Below, piece by piece: positions 8,565 to 16,187 of a DNA stretch of 25,569 nucleotides; the stretch's first letter is position 1; every line of letters starts with the position of its first letter. Location of the stretch: the NCBI GenBank assembly GCA_937915375.1, contig CALDMO010000004.1, forward strand, positions 1-25,569. The letters are read 5' to 3'. The DNA is from an uncultured Marvinbryantia sp. (GTDB lineage: Bacteria > Bacillota > Clostridia > Lachnospirales > Lachnospiraceae). Below the pieces are notes generated by a model. The model worked only from the letters and a program-made list of their open reading frames with translations, did no database searches and had not been told where the DNA came from. A program made the position numbers and the translations under genes.

Positions 8565-8580
8565 TGTTAAATAATTAACA
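8565..8580. promoter_or_regulatory. Rex (NADH/NAD+ sensing repressor) operator
   Basis: TGTTAAATAATTAACA is a perfect dyad TGTTAA-N4-TTAACA and matches the clostridial Rex consensus TTGTTAANNNNTTAACAA at 17 of 18 positions (only the first base differs). It ends 21 bases before the mdh start. Rex leaves DNA when NADH is high, so the dehydrogenase would be induced when reducing equivalents accumulate. No other equally good Rex box was seen in the window. Confidence 0.8.
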
Positions 8581-8601
8581 AATGAAGCGAAAGGAGCAAC
8601 T

Positions 8602-9549
8602 ATGGGAAACAAAATTACAGTTATTGGAGCAGGAAGTGTAGGAGCAACGATTGCATATACGCTGTCACATGAGGAGTTCACATCAGAGATCGTTCTGATT
8701 GATATTAACAAAGAAAAAGTAGAAGGAGAGGTAATGGATATTGAGCAGGGAACCTGCTTCCGCGATCCAATCTCCATCGTAGCAGGCGAGTATGAAGATG
8801 CAAAGGATTCTGATATTGTAATTATTACTTCCGGTATGGCGCGTAAACCGGGCCAGACCAGAATCGAGCTGACACAGACCAATGTAAATATTCTGAAATC
8901 TATTACACCGCAGATTGTCAGCGCGGCTCCGAATGCGCTTTATGTGATTGTGAGCAATCCGGTAGATGTTCTTACGTATGTATTTACAAAGATTTCCGGT
9001 CTGCCGGAGAATCAGATTATCGGCTCGGGAACAATCCTCGATACAGCTCGTTTGCGCTGCGGCTTATCAGAACACTTTAAGGTGGCGCAGAAAAATATTC
9101 ATGCTTATGTATTTGGTGAGCATGGTGATTCTTCATTTGTTCCGTGGTCGGGAGCTTACATTTCCGGCGCAAACGTGGATGATTATCAGAAACTGATGCG
9201 TGATTTCGGAAGAGAGATTTCAGATTTGGATAAAGAAGCAATGGAGGAATACGTACGTAAATCAGGTGGAAAGGTGATTGCCAATAAAGGAGCAACTTTC
9301 TATGCGGTTTCTACGGCAGTATGCAAACTCTGTCAGGCGCTTCTTTCTTCTTCTGAATCCATTGCAACGGTATCTTCCATGATGCACGGCGAATATGGAC
9401 TGGAAGATGTTTGCTTAAGTACGTTGACCTTAGTGGGACCGAATGGAATTCAGGGCAAGGTGCCGATGCGCATGAATAAAGAAGAAATTGAAAAGCTGCA
9501 TAGAAGTGCAAATGTACTCAAAGAGGTTATTTCCCAGATTGAACTGTAA
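8602..9549 (+). CDS. mdh: LDH-scaffold malate dehydrogenase (annotation as L-lactate dehydrogenase likely wrong)
   Basis: This 315-residue NAD-dependent 2-hydroxyacid dehydrogenase keeps the lactate-dehydrogenase scaffold: GAGSVG, D34 for NAD over NADP, SNPVDVLTY, GSGTILDTAR and GEHGDS. Catalytic residues are R87 (LDH Arg109), D147 (Asp168), R150 (Arg171) and H174 (His195). The specificity position in the substrate loop, Gln102 in LDH (NQKPGETR), is Arg81 here (ARKPGQTR). Arg at this site selects oxaloacetate/malate, and the Q102R change alone is known to turn Bacillus LDH into an MDH. Context agrees: the next genes are fumarate reductase and fumarase. A Rex operator precedes it and a strong terminator follows, so it is its own transcript next to the Hdr operon. 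AAAGGAG stands six bases before ATG. Lactate activity cannot be fully excluded. Confidence 0.82.
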   Translation: MGNKITVIGAGSVGATIAYTLSHEEFTSEIVLIDINKEKVEGEVMDIEQGTCFRDPISIVAGEYEDAKDSDIVIITSGMARKPGQTRIELTQTNVNILKSITPQIVSAAPNALYVIVSNPVDVLTYVFTKISGLPENQIIGSGTILDTARLRCGLSEHFKVAQKNIHAYVFGEHGDSSFVPWSGAYISGANVDDYQKLMRDFGREISDLDKEAMEEYVRKSGGKVIANKGATFYAVSTAVCKLCQALLSSSESIATVSSMMHGEYGLEDVCLSTLTLVGPNGIQGKVPMRMNKEEIEKLHRSANVLKEVISQIEL

Positions 9550-9583
9550 AATTTAGGATCAGGGCCAGAAGAGACGAACAGAG

Positions 9584-9620
9584 ACACGGTTGTGATCACA
9601 CAGCCGTGTTTTGCTGTTTT
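9584..9620 (+). terminator. Terminator of mdh
   Basis: An 11-bp stem (9584-9594 with 9599-9609, one G-U) around an ATCA loop is followed by TTTT and a T-rich stretch. It separates mdh from the hdr operon, though read-through is possible. Confidence 0.88.
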
Positions 9621-9625
9621 CTGAC

Positions 9626-9652
9626 ATAGGAAAGTTTCTGAATATTAAAAAA
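9626..9652 (+). promoter_or_regulatory. Weak candidate promoter of the hdr-flx-frd operon
   Basis: In the 50 bases between the mdh terminator and hdrB, CTGACA is followed about 16 bases later by TATTAA. The match is poor, and transcription might instead come by read-through from mdh. No Rex box is visible here. Confidence 0.3.
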
Positions 9653-9669
9653 GAAAGGACAAGGATGCT

Positions 9670-10467
9670 ATGAAGTACAGCTATTATCCGGGGTGTACCC
9701 TGAAAAATAAGGCAAAAGAACTGGATGCGTATGCAAGAGCTTCTGCGAGGGCATTAGGATTTGAACTGGAAGAGATTAGTGAGTGGCAGTGCTGCGGCGG
9801 GGTTTATCCGTTAGGCAGCGATGAAATTGCCACAAAGCTTTCTTCTGTAAGGGCATTGAATGAGGCAAAACAGAAGGGGCAGGACCTGGTAACTTTATGT
9901 TCTGCCTGCCATCATGTGATTAAGCGTGTAAACGATGATATGAGACATGTGGATGACATCCGTACAAGAGCGAACAACTACATGGAATTGGAAGAACCAT
10001 ATGAAGGGGAAACAGAGGTGCTGCATTTTCTGGAGGTTCTGCGTGACCGAGTTGGATTTGATGTTCTTCGGGAAAAAGTGGTGAATCCGCTGACTGGAAG
10101 AAAGATTGGCGCTTATTACGGCTGTCTGCTTTTGCGACCAGGAAAGATCCTCGAATTTGACAATCCGGAAAATCCGAAGATTATGGAGGAGTTTATCCGG
10201 GCAATCGGTGCGGAGCCGGTAATCTATCCGTATCGTAACGAGTGCTGCGGCGGCTATATTTCTTTGAAAGAAAAAGAGATGGCGCAGAACATGTGCGCAA
10301 AAATTGAAGAAAGCGCAGCCGGATTCGGGGCGGAAATGTTGATCACAGCTTGTCCGCTCTGTATGTATAACCTAAAGAAAAACGGCGCGCAGGATCTGCC
10401 GGTATATTATTTTACTGAGCTGCTGGCAGAGGCTCTGGGTGTGAAAGAGGAGGTGGATGCACAGTGA
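9670..10467 (+). CDS. hdrB: HdrB-like protein with two CCG domains
   Basis: HdrB is the subunit of heterodisulfide reductase where, in methanogens, two noncubane [4Fe-4S] clusters cleave CoM-S-S-CoB. This 265-residue copy has both CCG sets complete: C9, C41-C42-G, C77 and C80; then C152, C192-C193-G, C228 and C231. The length is close to that of methanogen HdrB. The organism has no expected CoM/CoB, so the acceptor must be another disulfide or the fumarate reductase encoded downstream. AAAGGA precedes the ATG. The stop overlaps the start of hdrC (GTGA). It was also compared with LutA/GlcF-type CCG proteins of lactate or glycolate oxidation; the hdrC, hdrA and flx neighbours decide for HdrB. 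Confidence 0.9.
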   Translation: MKYSYYPGCTLKNKAKELDAYARASARALGFELEEISEWQCCGGVYPLGSDEIATKLSSVRALNEAKQKGQDLVTLCSACHHVIKRVNDDMRHVDDIRTRANNYMELEEPYEGETEVLHFLEVLRDRVGFDVLREKVVNPLTGRKIGAYYGCLLLRPGKILEFDNPENPKIMEEFIRAIGAEPVIYPYRNECCGGYISLKEKEMAQNMCAKIEESAAGFGAEMLITACPLCMYNLKKNGAQDLPVYYFTELLAEALGVKEEVDAQ

Positions 10468-10853
10468 CAACGGAAAAGAAACAGGCGGAACTGATAAAAG
10501 AGATCAGTGGCGTGAATCCTTTGAAATGTATGAAATGCGGAAAGTGCTCTGCATCCTGTCCGTCCTATAATGAAATGGATATCAAGCCGCATCAGTTTGT
10601 ATCCTATGTTGTAAATGAAGATATTGAGGCGCTGGTAAATTCCAAATCTCTTTGGAAATGTCTTTCTTGTTTCGCATGTGTAGAGAGATGTCCAAGAGAT
10701 GTAAAGCCGGGTAAACTGATTGATGCGGCCAGACAGATTGTGGTGCGCGAAAAGGGACAGACGTATCTGTCACCGGATGAAATTCCGCAGCTGTTGGATG
10801 AAGACATTCCGCAGCAGCTGCTTGTCAGCGCATTCAGAAGATACAGGAGGTGA
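10464..10853 (+). CDS. hdrC: HdrC-like electron-transfer ferredoxin subunit
   Basis: HdrC passes electrons from HdrA to HdrB. The 129-residue protein has two classical [4Fe-4S] motifs, C22-C25-C28-C32P and C66-C69-C72-C76P, each C-x2-C-x2-C-x3-C-P. The helical tail (EIPQLLDEDIPQQLLVSAFRRYRR) is like HdrC. The start codon is GTG, overlapping the hdrB stop in GTGA, which indicates translational coupling. AGGAGG at its end serves the next gene. Confidence 0.9.
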   Translation: MTTEKKQAELIKEISGVNPLKCMKCGKCSASCPSYNEMDIKPHQFVSYVVNEDIEALVNSKSLWKCLSCFACVERCPRDVKPGKLIDAARQIVVREKGQTYLSPDEIPQLLDEDIPQQLLVSAFRRYRR

Positions 10854-10858
10854 GCCGG

Positions 10859-12847
10859 GTGCAGAAGATAGGTGTATTCGTCTGTCATTGTGGCAGTAAT
10901 ATTGCCGCAACGGTAGATGTAAAAAAAGTAGCGGAAATGGCTCTGATGGAGCCTGGTGTAGTTCATGCGGAGGATTATCAGTACATGTGTTCCGAAGCGG
11001 GACAGTCCAGAATTCAGGCAGCTATTGCAGAAAAAGGGCTGACAGGAATCGTGGTATGTTCCTGTTCTCCGCGTATGCATGAAACGACATTCAGAAACGC
11101 AGCGGAAAAAGCAGGTTTAAATCCGTATATGGTGGAGATCGCCAACATTCGCGAGCATTGTTCCTGGATTCATAAGGATATGGAAGAGGCAACGAAAAAG
11201 GCAGTGATTCTGATGCGTGCAGCTGTTGCCAAAGTAAACTTAAACGCTCCGCTGAAAGCCGGCGAGAGCCGTGTGACAAAGCGCGCGCTTGTGATTGGCG
11301 GAGGTATTGCCGGCATTCAGACAGCGCTTGATATTGCTGATGCCGGATATCCGGTTGACATTGTAGAAAAAACACCGAGTATCGGCGGACGTATGAGTCA
11401 GCTTGATAAAACATTCCCGACACTTGATTGTTCTGCGTGTATCTTGACACCGAAGATGGTGGAAGCGAGTGCTCATCCGAATATTACCATTTATACATAT
11501 AGTGAAGTGGAAAAAGTGTCCGGATTTGTTGGAGATTTCACGGTTGATATCCGCAAAAAGGCAAGAAGCGTGGATATGAGCAAATGTACGGGCTGCGGCG
11601 TCTGTCAGGAGAAATGTCCAAGCAAAAAAACACCGAATGAATTTAACAGAGGGCTGAATAATAGAAGCGCAATCTATACACCGTTTGCACAGGCGATCCC
11701 GAATGTGCCGGTTATCGACAGAGAACAGTGCATTAAGTTTCAGACGGGAAAATGTGGTGTCTGTGCAAAGGTTTGTCAGGCGGGCGCGATTGATTACGAG
11801 CAGCAGGATGAGATCATCACAGAAAAATATGGCGCGATCGTGGTGGCGACCGGTTTTGATATGATCAAGCTGGATGAGTATGATGAATACGCATACAGCC
11901 AGAGTAAGGACGTGATCACTTCGTTGGAATTAGAGCGTATCATGAACGCGGCAGGACCGACAAAAGGACATCTGGAACGTCTTTCTGACGGAAAAGCGCC
12001 GAAAGAGATTGTTTTTATCCAGTGTGTGGGCAGCCGCTGTGCTGACAACAGAGGTAAAAGCTATTGTTCAAAAATCTGCTGTATGTATACCGCAAAGCAC
12101 GCGATGCTGATTCGCGATAAATATCCGGATGTGAACGTAACGGTATTTTATATTGATGTGCGTACTCCGGGTAAAAACTTTGATGAATTTTATCGACGCG
12201 CAGTCGAGGAATACGGTGTAAATTATATTAAGGGTCAGGTTGGAAAAGTCATTCCACAGCCAAATGGAAAGCTGTTGGTACAGGGAGCAGATCTGCTTGA
12301 CAATAAACAGATATTAAAAGAGGCGGATATGGTAGTTTTGGCGGCAGCGATCGAACCGAATCCGGATGTGAGAAAGATCGCTACTATGCTGACCGCCAGC
12401 ATTGATACCAATAATTTCCTGACGGAAGCACATGCAAAGCTTCGTCCGGTAGAATCCCCAACAGCCGGTATTTTCTTATCCGGTGTCTGTCAGGGACCGA
12501 AGGATATTCCAGAGACGGTATCGCAGGCAGGAGCGGCTGCAGTGAAGGCAATCGGCCTTTTGGCGAAAGAAAAACTGATGACGAATCCATGTACAGCACA
12601 TTCTGATGAGCTTTTGTGCAATGGCTGTTCCCAGTGTGCGAATGTCTGCCCATATGGAGCGATCTCCTATGAAGTGCGTCAGGTAAATGATCATGGAATC
12701 CGTGAAGACCGCCGTATTGCGGTTGTCAATGACGCTCTGTGTCAGGGCTGCGGTGCTTGTACCGTTACGTGTCCATCCGGAGCAATGGACCTGCAGGGAT
12801 TTTCAAACAGACAGATTCTGGCGGAGGTAGATGCAATATGTCAATAG
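10859..12847 (+). CDS. hdrA: HdrA-like flavin subunit of an electron-bifurcating complex
   Basis: HdrA carries the FAD that splits electron pairs between a high- and a low-potential acceptor. I place the start at GTG 10859, not the in-frame GTG at 10850: AGGAGG at 10845-10850 lies 8 bases before 10859 but overlaps 10850, and the resulting MQKIGVFVCHCGSN is the usual HdrA opening. Order in the 662 residues: N-terminal Cys domain (C9, C11, VVCSCSPRMHE); FAD Rossmann fold with VIGGGIAG near 145; HdrA-specific DCSACILTPKM (190-200); an inserted ferredoxin region (C243-C246-C249-C253 and C291/C299-C302-C306); flavoprotein remainder with IQCVGSRC; and two C-terminal [4Fe-4S] motifs (C587-C590-C593-C597 and C628-C631-C634-C638) that should hand low-potential electrons to ferredoxin. 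The last 10 bases overlap flxD. Confidence 0.93.
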   Translation: MQKIGVFVCHCGSNIAATVDVKKVAEMALMEPGVVHAEDYQYMCSEAGQSRIQAAIAEKGLTGIVVCSCSPRMHETTFRNAAEKAGLNPYMVEIANIREHCSWIHKDMEEATKKAVILMRAAVAKVNLNAPLKAGESRVTKRALVIGGGIAGIQTALDIADAGYPVDIVEKTPSIGGRMSQLDKTFPTLDCSACILTPKMVEASAHPNITIYTYSEVEKVSGFVGDFTVDIRKKARSVDMSKCTGCGVCQEKCPSKKTPNEFNRGLNNRSAIYTPFAQAIPNVPVIDREQCIKFQTGKCGVCAKVCQAGAIDYEQQDEIITEKYGAIVVATGFDMIKLDEYDEYAYSQSKDVITSLELERIMNAAGPTKGHLERLSDGKAPKEIVFIQCVGSRCADNRGKSYCSKICCMYTAKHAMLIRDKYPDVNVTVFYIDVRTPGKNFDEFYRRAVEEYGVNYIKGQVGKVIPQPNGKLLVQGADLLDNKQILKEADMVVLAAAIEPNPDVRKIATMLTASIDTNNFLTEAHAKLRPVESPTAGIFLSGVCQGPKDIPETVSQAGAAAVKAIGLLAKEKLMTNPCTAHSDELLCNGCSQCANVCPYGAISYEVRQVNDHGIREDRRIAVVNDALCQGCGACTVTCPSGAMDLQGFSNRQILAEVDAICQ

Positions 12848-13281
12848 AAAAGAACGAAGAATTCAGACCAAAGATCGTGGCATTCTGCTGCAATTGGTGC
12901 AGCTATGCGGGCGCCGATCTGGCAGGAAGTTCCAGACTTTCTTACCCGGCGGATGTAAAGATTATCCGCGTGCCGTGCTCCTGCCGTGTTAACCCGATGT
13001 TTATTTTAAGAGCATTTGAGAAAGGTGCGGACGGCGTGATCATGTGCGGCTGTCATCCGGGAGACTGCCATTATACGTCCGGCAATTATTATGCAAGAAG
13101 AAGGATGACGCTGCTGTTTTCTATGCTTGACTATCTGGGTGTAGAAAACGGACGTACCCGTGTGGAATGGGTATCAGCAGCGGAGGGCGTGAAATTTTCG
13201 ACGACTATGAATGAGTTTGTGGAAAAAATCCGTTCTCTCGGTAAAAATGTAAGATTGGAGGATTTAAGATGCAGAGATTGA
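12838..13281 (+). CDS. flxD: MvhD/FlxD-like [2Fe-2S] linker subunit
   Basis: MvhD-type proteins connect an electron donor (hydrogenase, formate dehydrogenase or Flx) to HdrA through one [2Fe-2S] cluster. The 147-residue protein has the family signatures FCCNWCSYAGADLAG (C17, C18, C21), PCSCRVNP (C47, C49) and CGCHPGDCHYTSGN (C70, C72, C77). An open frame continues upstream inside hdrA, but ATG 12838, about 10 bases after GGAGG, gives the family-typical start. It overlaps hdrA by 10 bases and flxC by 13. With flxA present and no hydrogenase subunits, the donor is NADH via Flx rather than H2. Confidence 0.92.
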   Translation: MSIEKNEEFRPKIVAFCCNWCSYAGADLAGSSRLSYPADVKIIRVPCSCRVNPMFILRAFEKGADGVIMCGCHPGDCHYTSGNYYARRRMTLLFSMLDYLGVENGRTRVEWVSAAEGVKFSTTMNEFVEKIRSLGKNVRLEDLRCRD

Positions 13282-14243
13282 TAGAGCGTGCCAAGGAACT
13301 GCTTGCGGATGGAACGGTTGTCCGTGTGCTCGGCTGGAAGGCCGGAGATCTGCCTTATAATCCGGAACCGGCTTACTTTGAAAAAGAAGAAGACTTCGCG
13401 GATTTCGTGTACAATGGTTTCTGCGGAGCGAATTTGAGTAAATATATGATTGAGGCTTCGAAACTGGAAGGAAAGACTCTGATTTGTTTAAAACCGTGCG
13501 ATTCCTATAGTTTTGTGCAGCTGATGAAAGAACATCGGATTGACCGCGAAAAAGCGTATATTATCGGTGTAGGCTGTAAGGGAAAGCTGGACATAGAAAA
13601 GATCAGAGCGCAGGGGATCAAAGGCATTGAAAGTATTTCCGGCGCGGATCTTGAGGATGAGGCAGAAATGCTGACCATACAGACACTTTATGGAGAGAAA
13701 ACCGGTTCTTATGCGGAGGCGATGCTGGAGAGATGTCATGTCTGCAAAGGCAAGGAGCATATGATTTACGATGAACTGTTCGGGGAATCGAAAGAGACGA
13801 AAGACAGAGACCGGTTCGCGGAGGTAGAAAAAATCGAAGCGATGAGTCCGGAAGAAAAATTTGCGTTCTTCCAGAAAGAATTGAGCAAATGTATCCGCTG
13901 TAATGCCTGCAGAAATGTCTGCCCGGCCTGCAGCTGTCGGAAGTGCGTGTTTGACAGTACGAAGTTTGACAGCGCACAGAAGGCAAATGTGGATTCCTTT
14001 GAGGAAAAGATGTTCCATATTATCCGCGCGTTCCATGTAGCGGGACGCTGCACGGACTGCGGAGAATGCAGCAGAGTATGTCCGCAGGGCATACCGCTTC
14101 ACTTGTTTAACCGTAAATTTATCAAGGATATCAATGAATTCTACGGAGAATATCAGGCGGGAGCTGATTTAGAAGAGCGGGGACCGCTGACGAGTTACCA
14201 GTTAGAAGATGCAGAGCCTGGAATTGTGGCAGAAAGGGGATAG
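13269..14243 (+). CDS. flxC: FlxC-like Fe-S protein (FrhB/hydrogenase-beta-like, two [4Fe-4S])
   Basis: The 324-residue soluble protein has an N-terminal domain with LICLKPCDSYSF and IIGVGCKGKL, recalling FrhB/coenzyme-F420-hydrogenase-beta and AsrA-like proteins. A C-terminal dicluster ferredoxin follows: C208-C211-C214-C218 with an extra C221/C223/C226 (CPACSCRKC), and C261-C264-C267-C271. It is the electron relay between FlxA and the MvhD-like subunit. It shares the K-x-CD motif and the CPxCxC extension with the next gene, so the two look like ancient paralogues. The start lies inside flxD. The Flx letter follows the Desulfovibrio naming as I recall it; B and C could be exchanged. Confidence 0.8.
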   Translation: MQRLIERAKELLADGTVVRVLGWKAGDLPYNPEPAYFEKEEDFADFVYNGFCGANLSKYMIEASKLEGKTLICLKPCDSYSFVQLMKEHRIDREKAYIIGVGCKGKLDIEKIRAQGIKGIESISGADLEDEAEMLTIQTLYGEKTGSYAEAMLERCHVCKGKEHMIYDELFGESKETKDRDRFAEVEKIEAMSPEEKFAFFQKELSKCIRCNACRNVCPACSCRKCVFDSTKFDSAQKANVDSFEEKMFHIIRAFHVAGRCTDCGECSRVCPQGIPLHLFNRKFIKDINEFYGEYQAGADLEERGPLTSYQLEDAEPGIVAERG

Positions 14244-14246
14244 TGT

Positions 14247-15278
14247 ATGAAAAGAATCGCAAAAGAAAAGCTTCCGGCATTATTCCGGGAAATTGCCGCA
14301 CAGCAGGAACTCTATTTGCCGGTAAAAACAGCTGGTCAGGTGAATTTCCGGGCATGGAGCGAGGATGCTGAGGTTGATCTGGATACCTTAAAAAGCGTAA
14401 AGTCTCCGAAAGATGTTTTTTTCCCGCAGAGTGAAACACTCTATACGGTAAAAAAGGAAAATAAAAAGTTGTCTGTAGAGCCGGAAGCCTTAAAAGAACA
14501 GGATTTTGTAGTTTTCGGTATGAAAGCCTGTGATGTGCAGGGCGTAGCCGTACTGGATAAAGTATTTTTGGCAGATCCGATCGATACGTTTTATGCGGCG
14601 AGAAGAGATCATGGAACGATTGTAGCAATGGCTTGTCATGAACCGGAAGAAACCTGTTTCTGTAAAGCATTTGGGATTGACTGTGCAGAACCGGCAGCCG
14701 ATGTGGCGGTATGGATGGTGGGAGAAGATCTGTATTGGAAGGCACTCACCGAAAAGGGAGAGCGTCTTACGGAAACATTGGCAGATCTGCTGACCGACGC
14801 GGATGGAGCAGTGGTGGAGAATGAAAAGACAGCTATCCGTGCGATTGTAGAGAAGCTGCCGTACAGCCATCTTTCTTTAGAAGGCTGGAACGGAGAGGCA
14901 TTGGAGGAAAAATTTAATTCCGAACTTTGGGAAGAATTGTACAAACCCTGTCTGGCATGCGGAACTTGTACGTTTGTTTGTCCGACCTGTCAATGCTATG
15001 ACATCAAGGATTATGATACCGGACATGGCATACAGAGATATCGCTGCTGGGATTCCTGTATGTATTCTGATTTTACGATGATGGCACATGGAAATAACCG
15101 TACCAGTCAGATGCAGCGCTTTCGTCAGAGATTTATGCACAAGCTGGTATATTTTCCGGCAAATAATGACGGTATGTACTCCTGTGTGGGCTGCGGCCGC
15201 TGTGTAGAGAAATGTCCGTCTTCGTTAAATATTGTAAAAGTAATTAAAGCGTTTCAGAAACAGGGAGGTGAACATTGA
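14247..15278 (+). CDS. flxB: FlxB-like Fe-S protein (anaerobic sulfite reductase subunit A-like)
   Basis: The 343-residue protein resembles AsrA, a ferredoxin-type subunit paired with the flavoprotein AsrB. N-terminal signatures are LPVKTAGQVNF and VVFGMKACDVQGVAVLD, with a CFCKAFGIDC segment. The C-terminal ferredoxin part has C235-C238-C241-C245 (plus C248, C250 in CPTCQC) and C313-C316-C319-C323. With FlxA it should form the NADH-oxidising arm. It starts 3 bases after flxC, and its TGA overlaps the flxA ATG by one base. No sulfite reductase catalytic subunit (AsrC) is nearby, so an assimilatory or dissimilatory sulfite role is unlikely. Confidence 0.82.
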   Translation: MKRIAKEKLPALFREIAAQQELYLPVKTAGQVNFRAWSEDAEVDLDTLKSVKSPKDVFFPQSETLYTVKKENKKLSVEPEALKEQDFVVFGMKACDVQGVAVLDKVFLADPIDTFYAARRDHGTIVAMACHEPEETCFCKAFGIDCAEPAADVAVWMVGEDLYWKALTEKGERLTETLADLLTDADGAVVENEKTAIRAIVEKLPYSHLSLEGWNGEALEEKFNSELWEELYKPCLACGTCTFVCPTCQCYDIKDYDTGHGIQRYRCWDSCMYSDFTMMAHGNNRTSQMQRFRQRFMHKLVYFPANNDGMYSCVGCGRCVEKCPSSLNIVKVIKAFQKQGGEH

Positions 15279-16132
15279 TGAGTGAGTGTACCTGTCATAA
15301 AAATTACACGCTGGATACTCTGATTCCGAAAGTGGGAGTAATCACGGATATCCGTGAGGAGACTCCGGATGTAAAGACATTCCGCGTGAACGCGCCGGAA
15401 GGCGGCAAGCTGTTTGAACATATGCCTGGGCAGTGTGCGATGATTTGCGCGCCTGGAGTCAGCGAAGGTATGTTTTCGATTACTTCTTCACCGACAAATA
15501 AAGAATACCAGGAATTCAGTATCAAAAAGTGCGGGATGCTGACGGATTATCTGCACAGCCTGCAGGTGGGAGATGAGATCACAGTCAGAGGACCGTACGG
15601 AAATCATTTTCCGGTAGAAGATCAGCTGAAGGGAAAAAACCTGCTGTTTATCGCCGGAGGTATCGGGCTGGCGCCGCTTCGTTCTGTGATTAATTATGTG
15701 CTTGATAATCGGGCGGATTACGGTACGATTGACATTGTGTACGGTTCCCGTTCAGCAGATGATCTTGTACAGCTGAAAGAAATACAGGAAGTCTGGATGA
15801 AAACAGAGGGTGTAAATGTTTACCTGACAATTGACCGCGAACAGGAAGGCTGGGACGGTCATGTGGGCTTTGTACCGAATTACGTAAAAGAACTTGGCTT
15901 TTCTACAGATAAAACGGCATTGCTCTGCGGACCGCCAATTATGATTAAATTTGTGCTGGCAGGCTTGCAGGAGATGGGCTTCACAAAAGAACAGGTGTAT
16001 ACCACTTTGGAACTGCGCATGAAATGTGGAGTCGGTAAATGTGGAAGATGCAACATTGGATCAAAATATGTGTGCAAAGACGGACCGGTGTTCCGCTGCG
16101 ATGAAATCGACGAAATGCCGAATGAGTATTAG
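15278..16132 (+). CDS. flxA: FlxA-like FAD/NAD(H)-binding oxidoreductase
   Basis: This 284-residue ferredoxin-NADP-reductase-family subunit is the likely NADH entry point of the complex. Visible parts are the FAD barrel (DVKTFRVN, HMPGQCAMI, MFSITSSP), the NAD domain (LLFIAGGIGLAPLRSVI, VYGSRS, LLCGPPIMI) and a C-terminal AsrB/PyrK-like [2Fe-2S] site with C250, C255, C258 and C266. ATG 15278 is preferred over the TTG three bases earlier because GGAGG ends 9 bases before it. Preference for NADH over NADPH is expected from Flx relatives but not proven here. It is the last gene of the tight seven-gene block; frdB follows after 55 bases. Confidence 0.9.
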   Translation: MSECTCHKNYTLDTLIPKVGVITDIREETPDVKTFRVNAPEGGKLFEHMPGQCAMICAPGVSEGMFSITSSPTNKEYQEFSIKKCGMLTDYLHSLQVGDEITVRGPYGNHFPVEDQLKGKNLLFIAGGIGLAPLRSVINYVLDNRADYGTIDIVYGSRSADDLVQLKEIQEVWMKTEGVNVYLTIDREQEGWDGHVGFVPNYVKELGFSTDKTALLCGPPIMIKFVLAGLQEMGFTKEQVYTTLELRMKCGVGKCGRCNIGSKYVCKDGPVFRCDEIDEMPNEY

Positions 16133-16187
16133 CGAAAATGGAGGCTGGTCAATACAGTTTCCTATCAAAAGAAAGGATATGACCACT

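Larger units (their letters stand above)
8218..8601 (+). other. 384-base intergenic region: terminator, promoter, long leader and Rex operator
   Basis: There is no convincing gene here. The first 130 bases hold only a 30-codon open stretch without a ribosome site. A terminator hairpin at 8348-8382 is followed by a candidate promoter at 8412-8440, then about 160 bases of leader. The leader contains an 8-codon ATG frame (8499-8525) and, close to the next gene, the Rex operator. Confidence 0.6.

Noticed and set aside
8602..9549. Call as L-lactate dehydrogenase
   Set aside because: The scaffold is LDH-like, but Arg81 replaces the lactate-specifying Gln and the neighbours are malate/fumarate enzymes. 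Malate dehydrogenase is the better call.
9670..10853. hdrB-hdrC as a LutAB/glycolate-oxidase type lactate oxidation unit
   Set aside because: No FAD-linked GlcD/LutB-like oxidase is present. The following genes are hdrA, an MvhD homologue and flx genes, so a heterodisulfide-reductase-like complex fits much better.
13488..14102. Long minus-strand open frame opposite flxC, and similar ones opposite frdB, flxB and the lipoprotein gene
   Set aside because: They are rich in Arg, Cys, His and Ser with no domain, no ribosome site and no neighbours; they are shadows of strongly coding + strand genes.
14247..16132. flxB-flxA as AsrAB of anaerobic sulfite reductase
   Set aside because: No sirohaem AsrC subunit is present, and the genes are embedded in the hdr operon.
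16026..16187. Upstream extension of frdB into the end of flxA
   Set aside because: The frame is open by chance. The ribosome site and domain start place the gene start at 16188.
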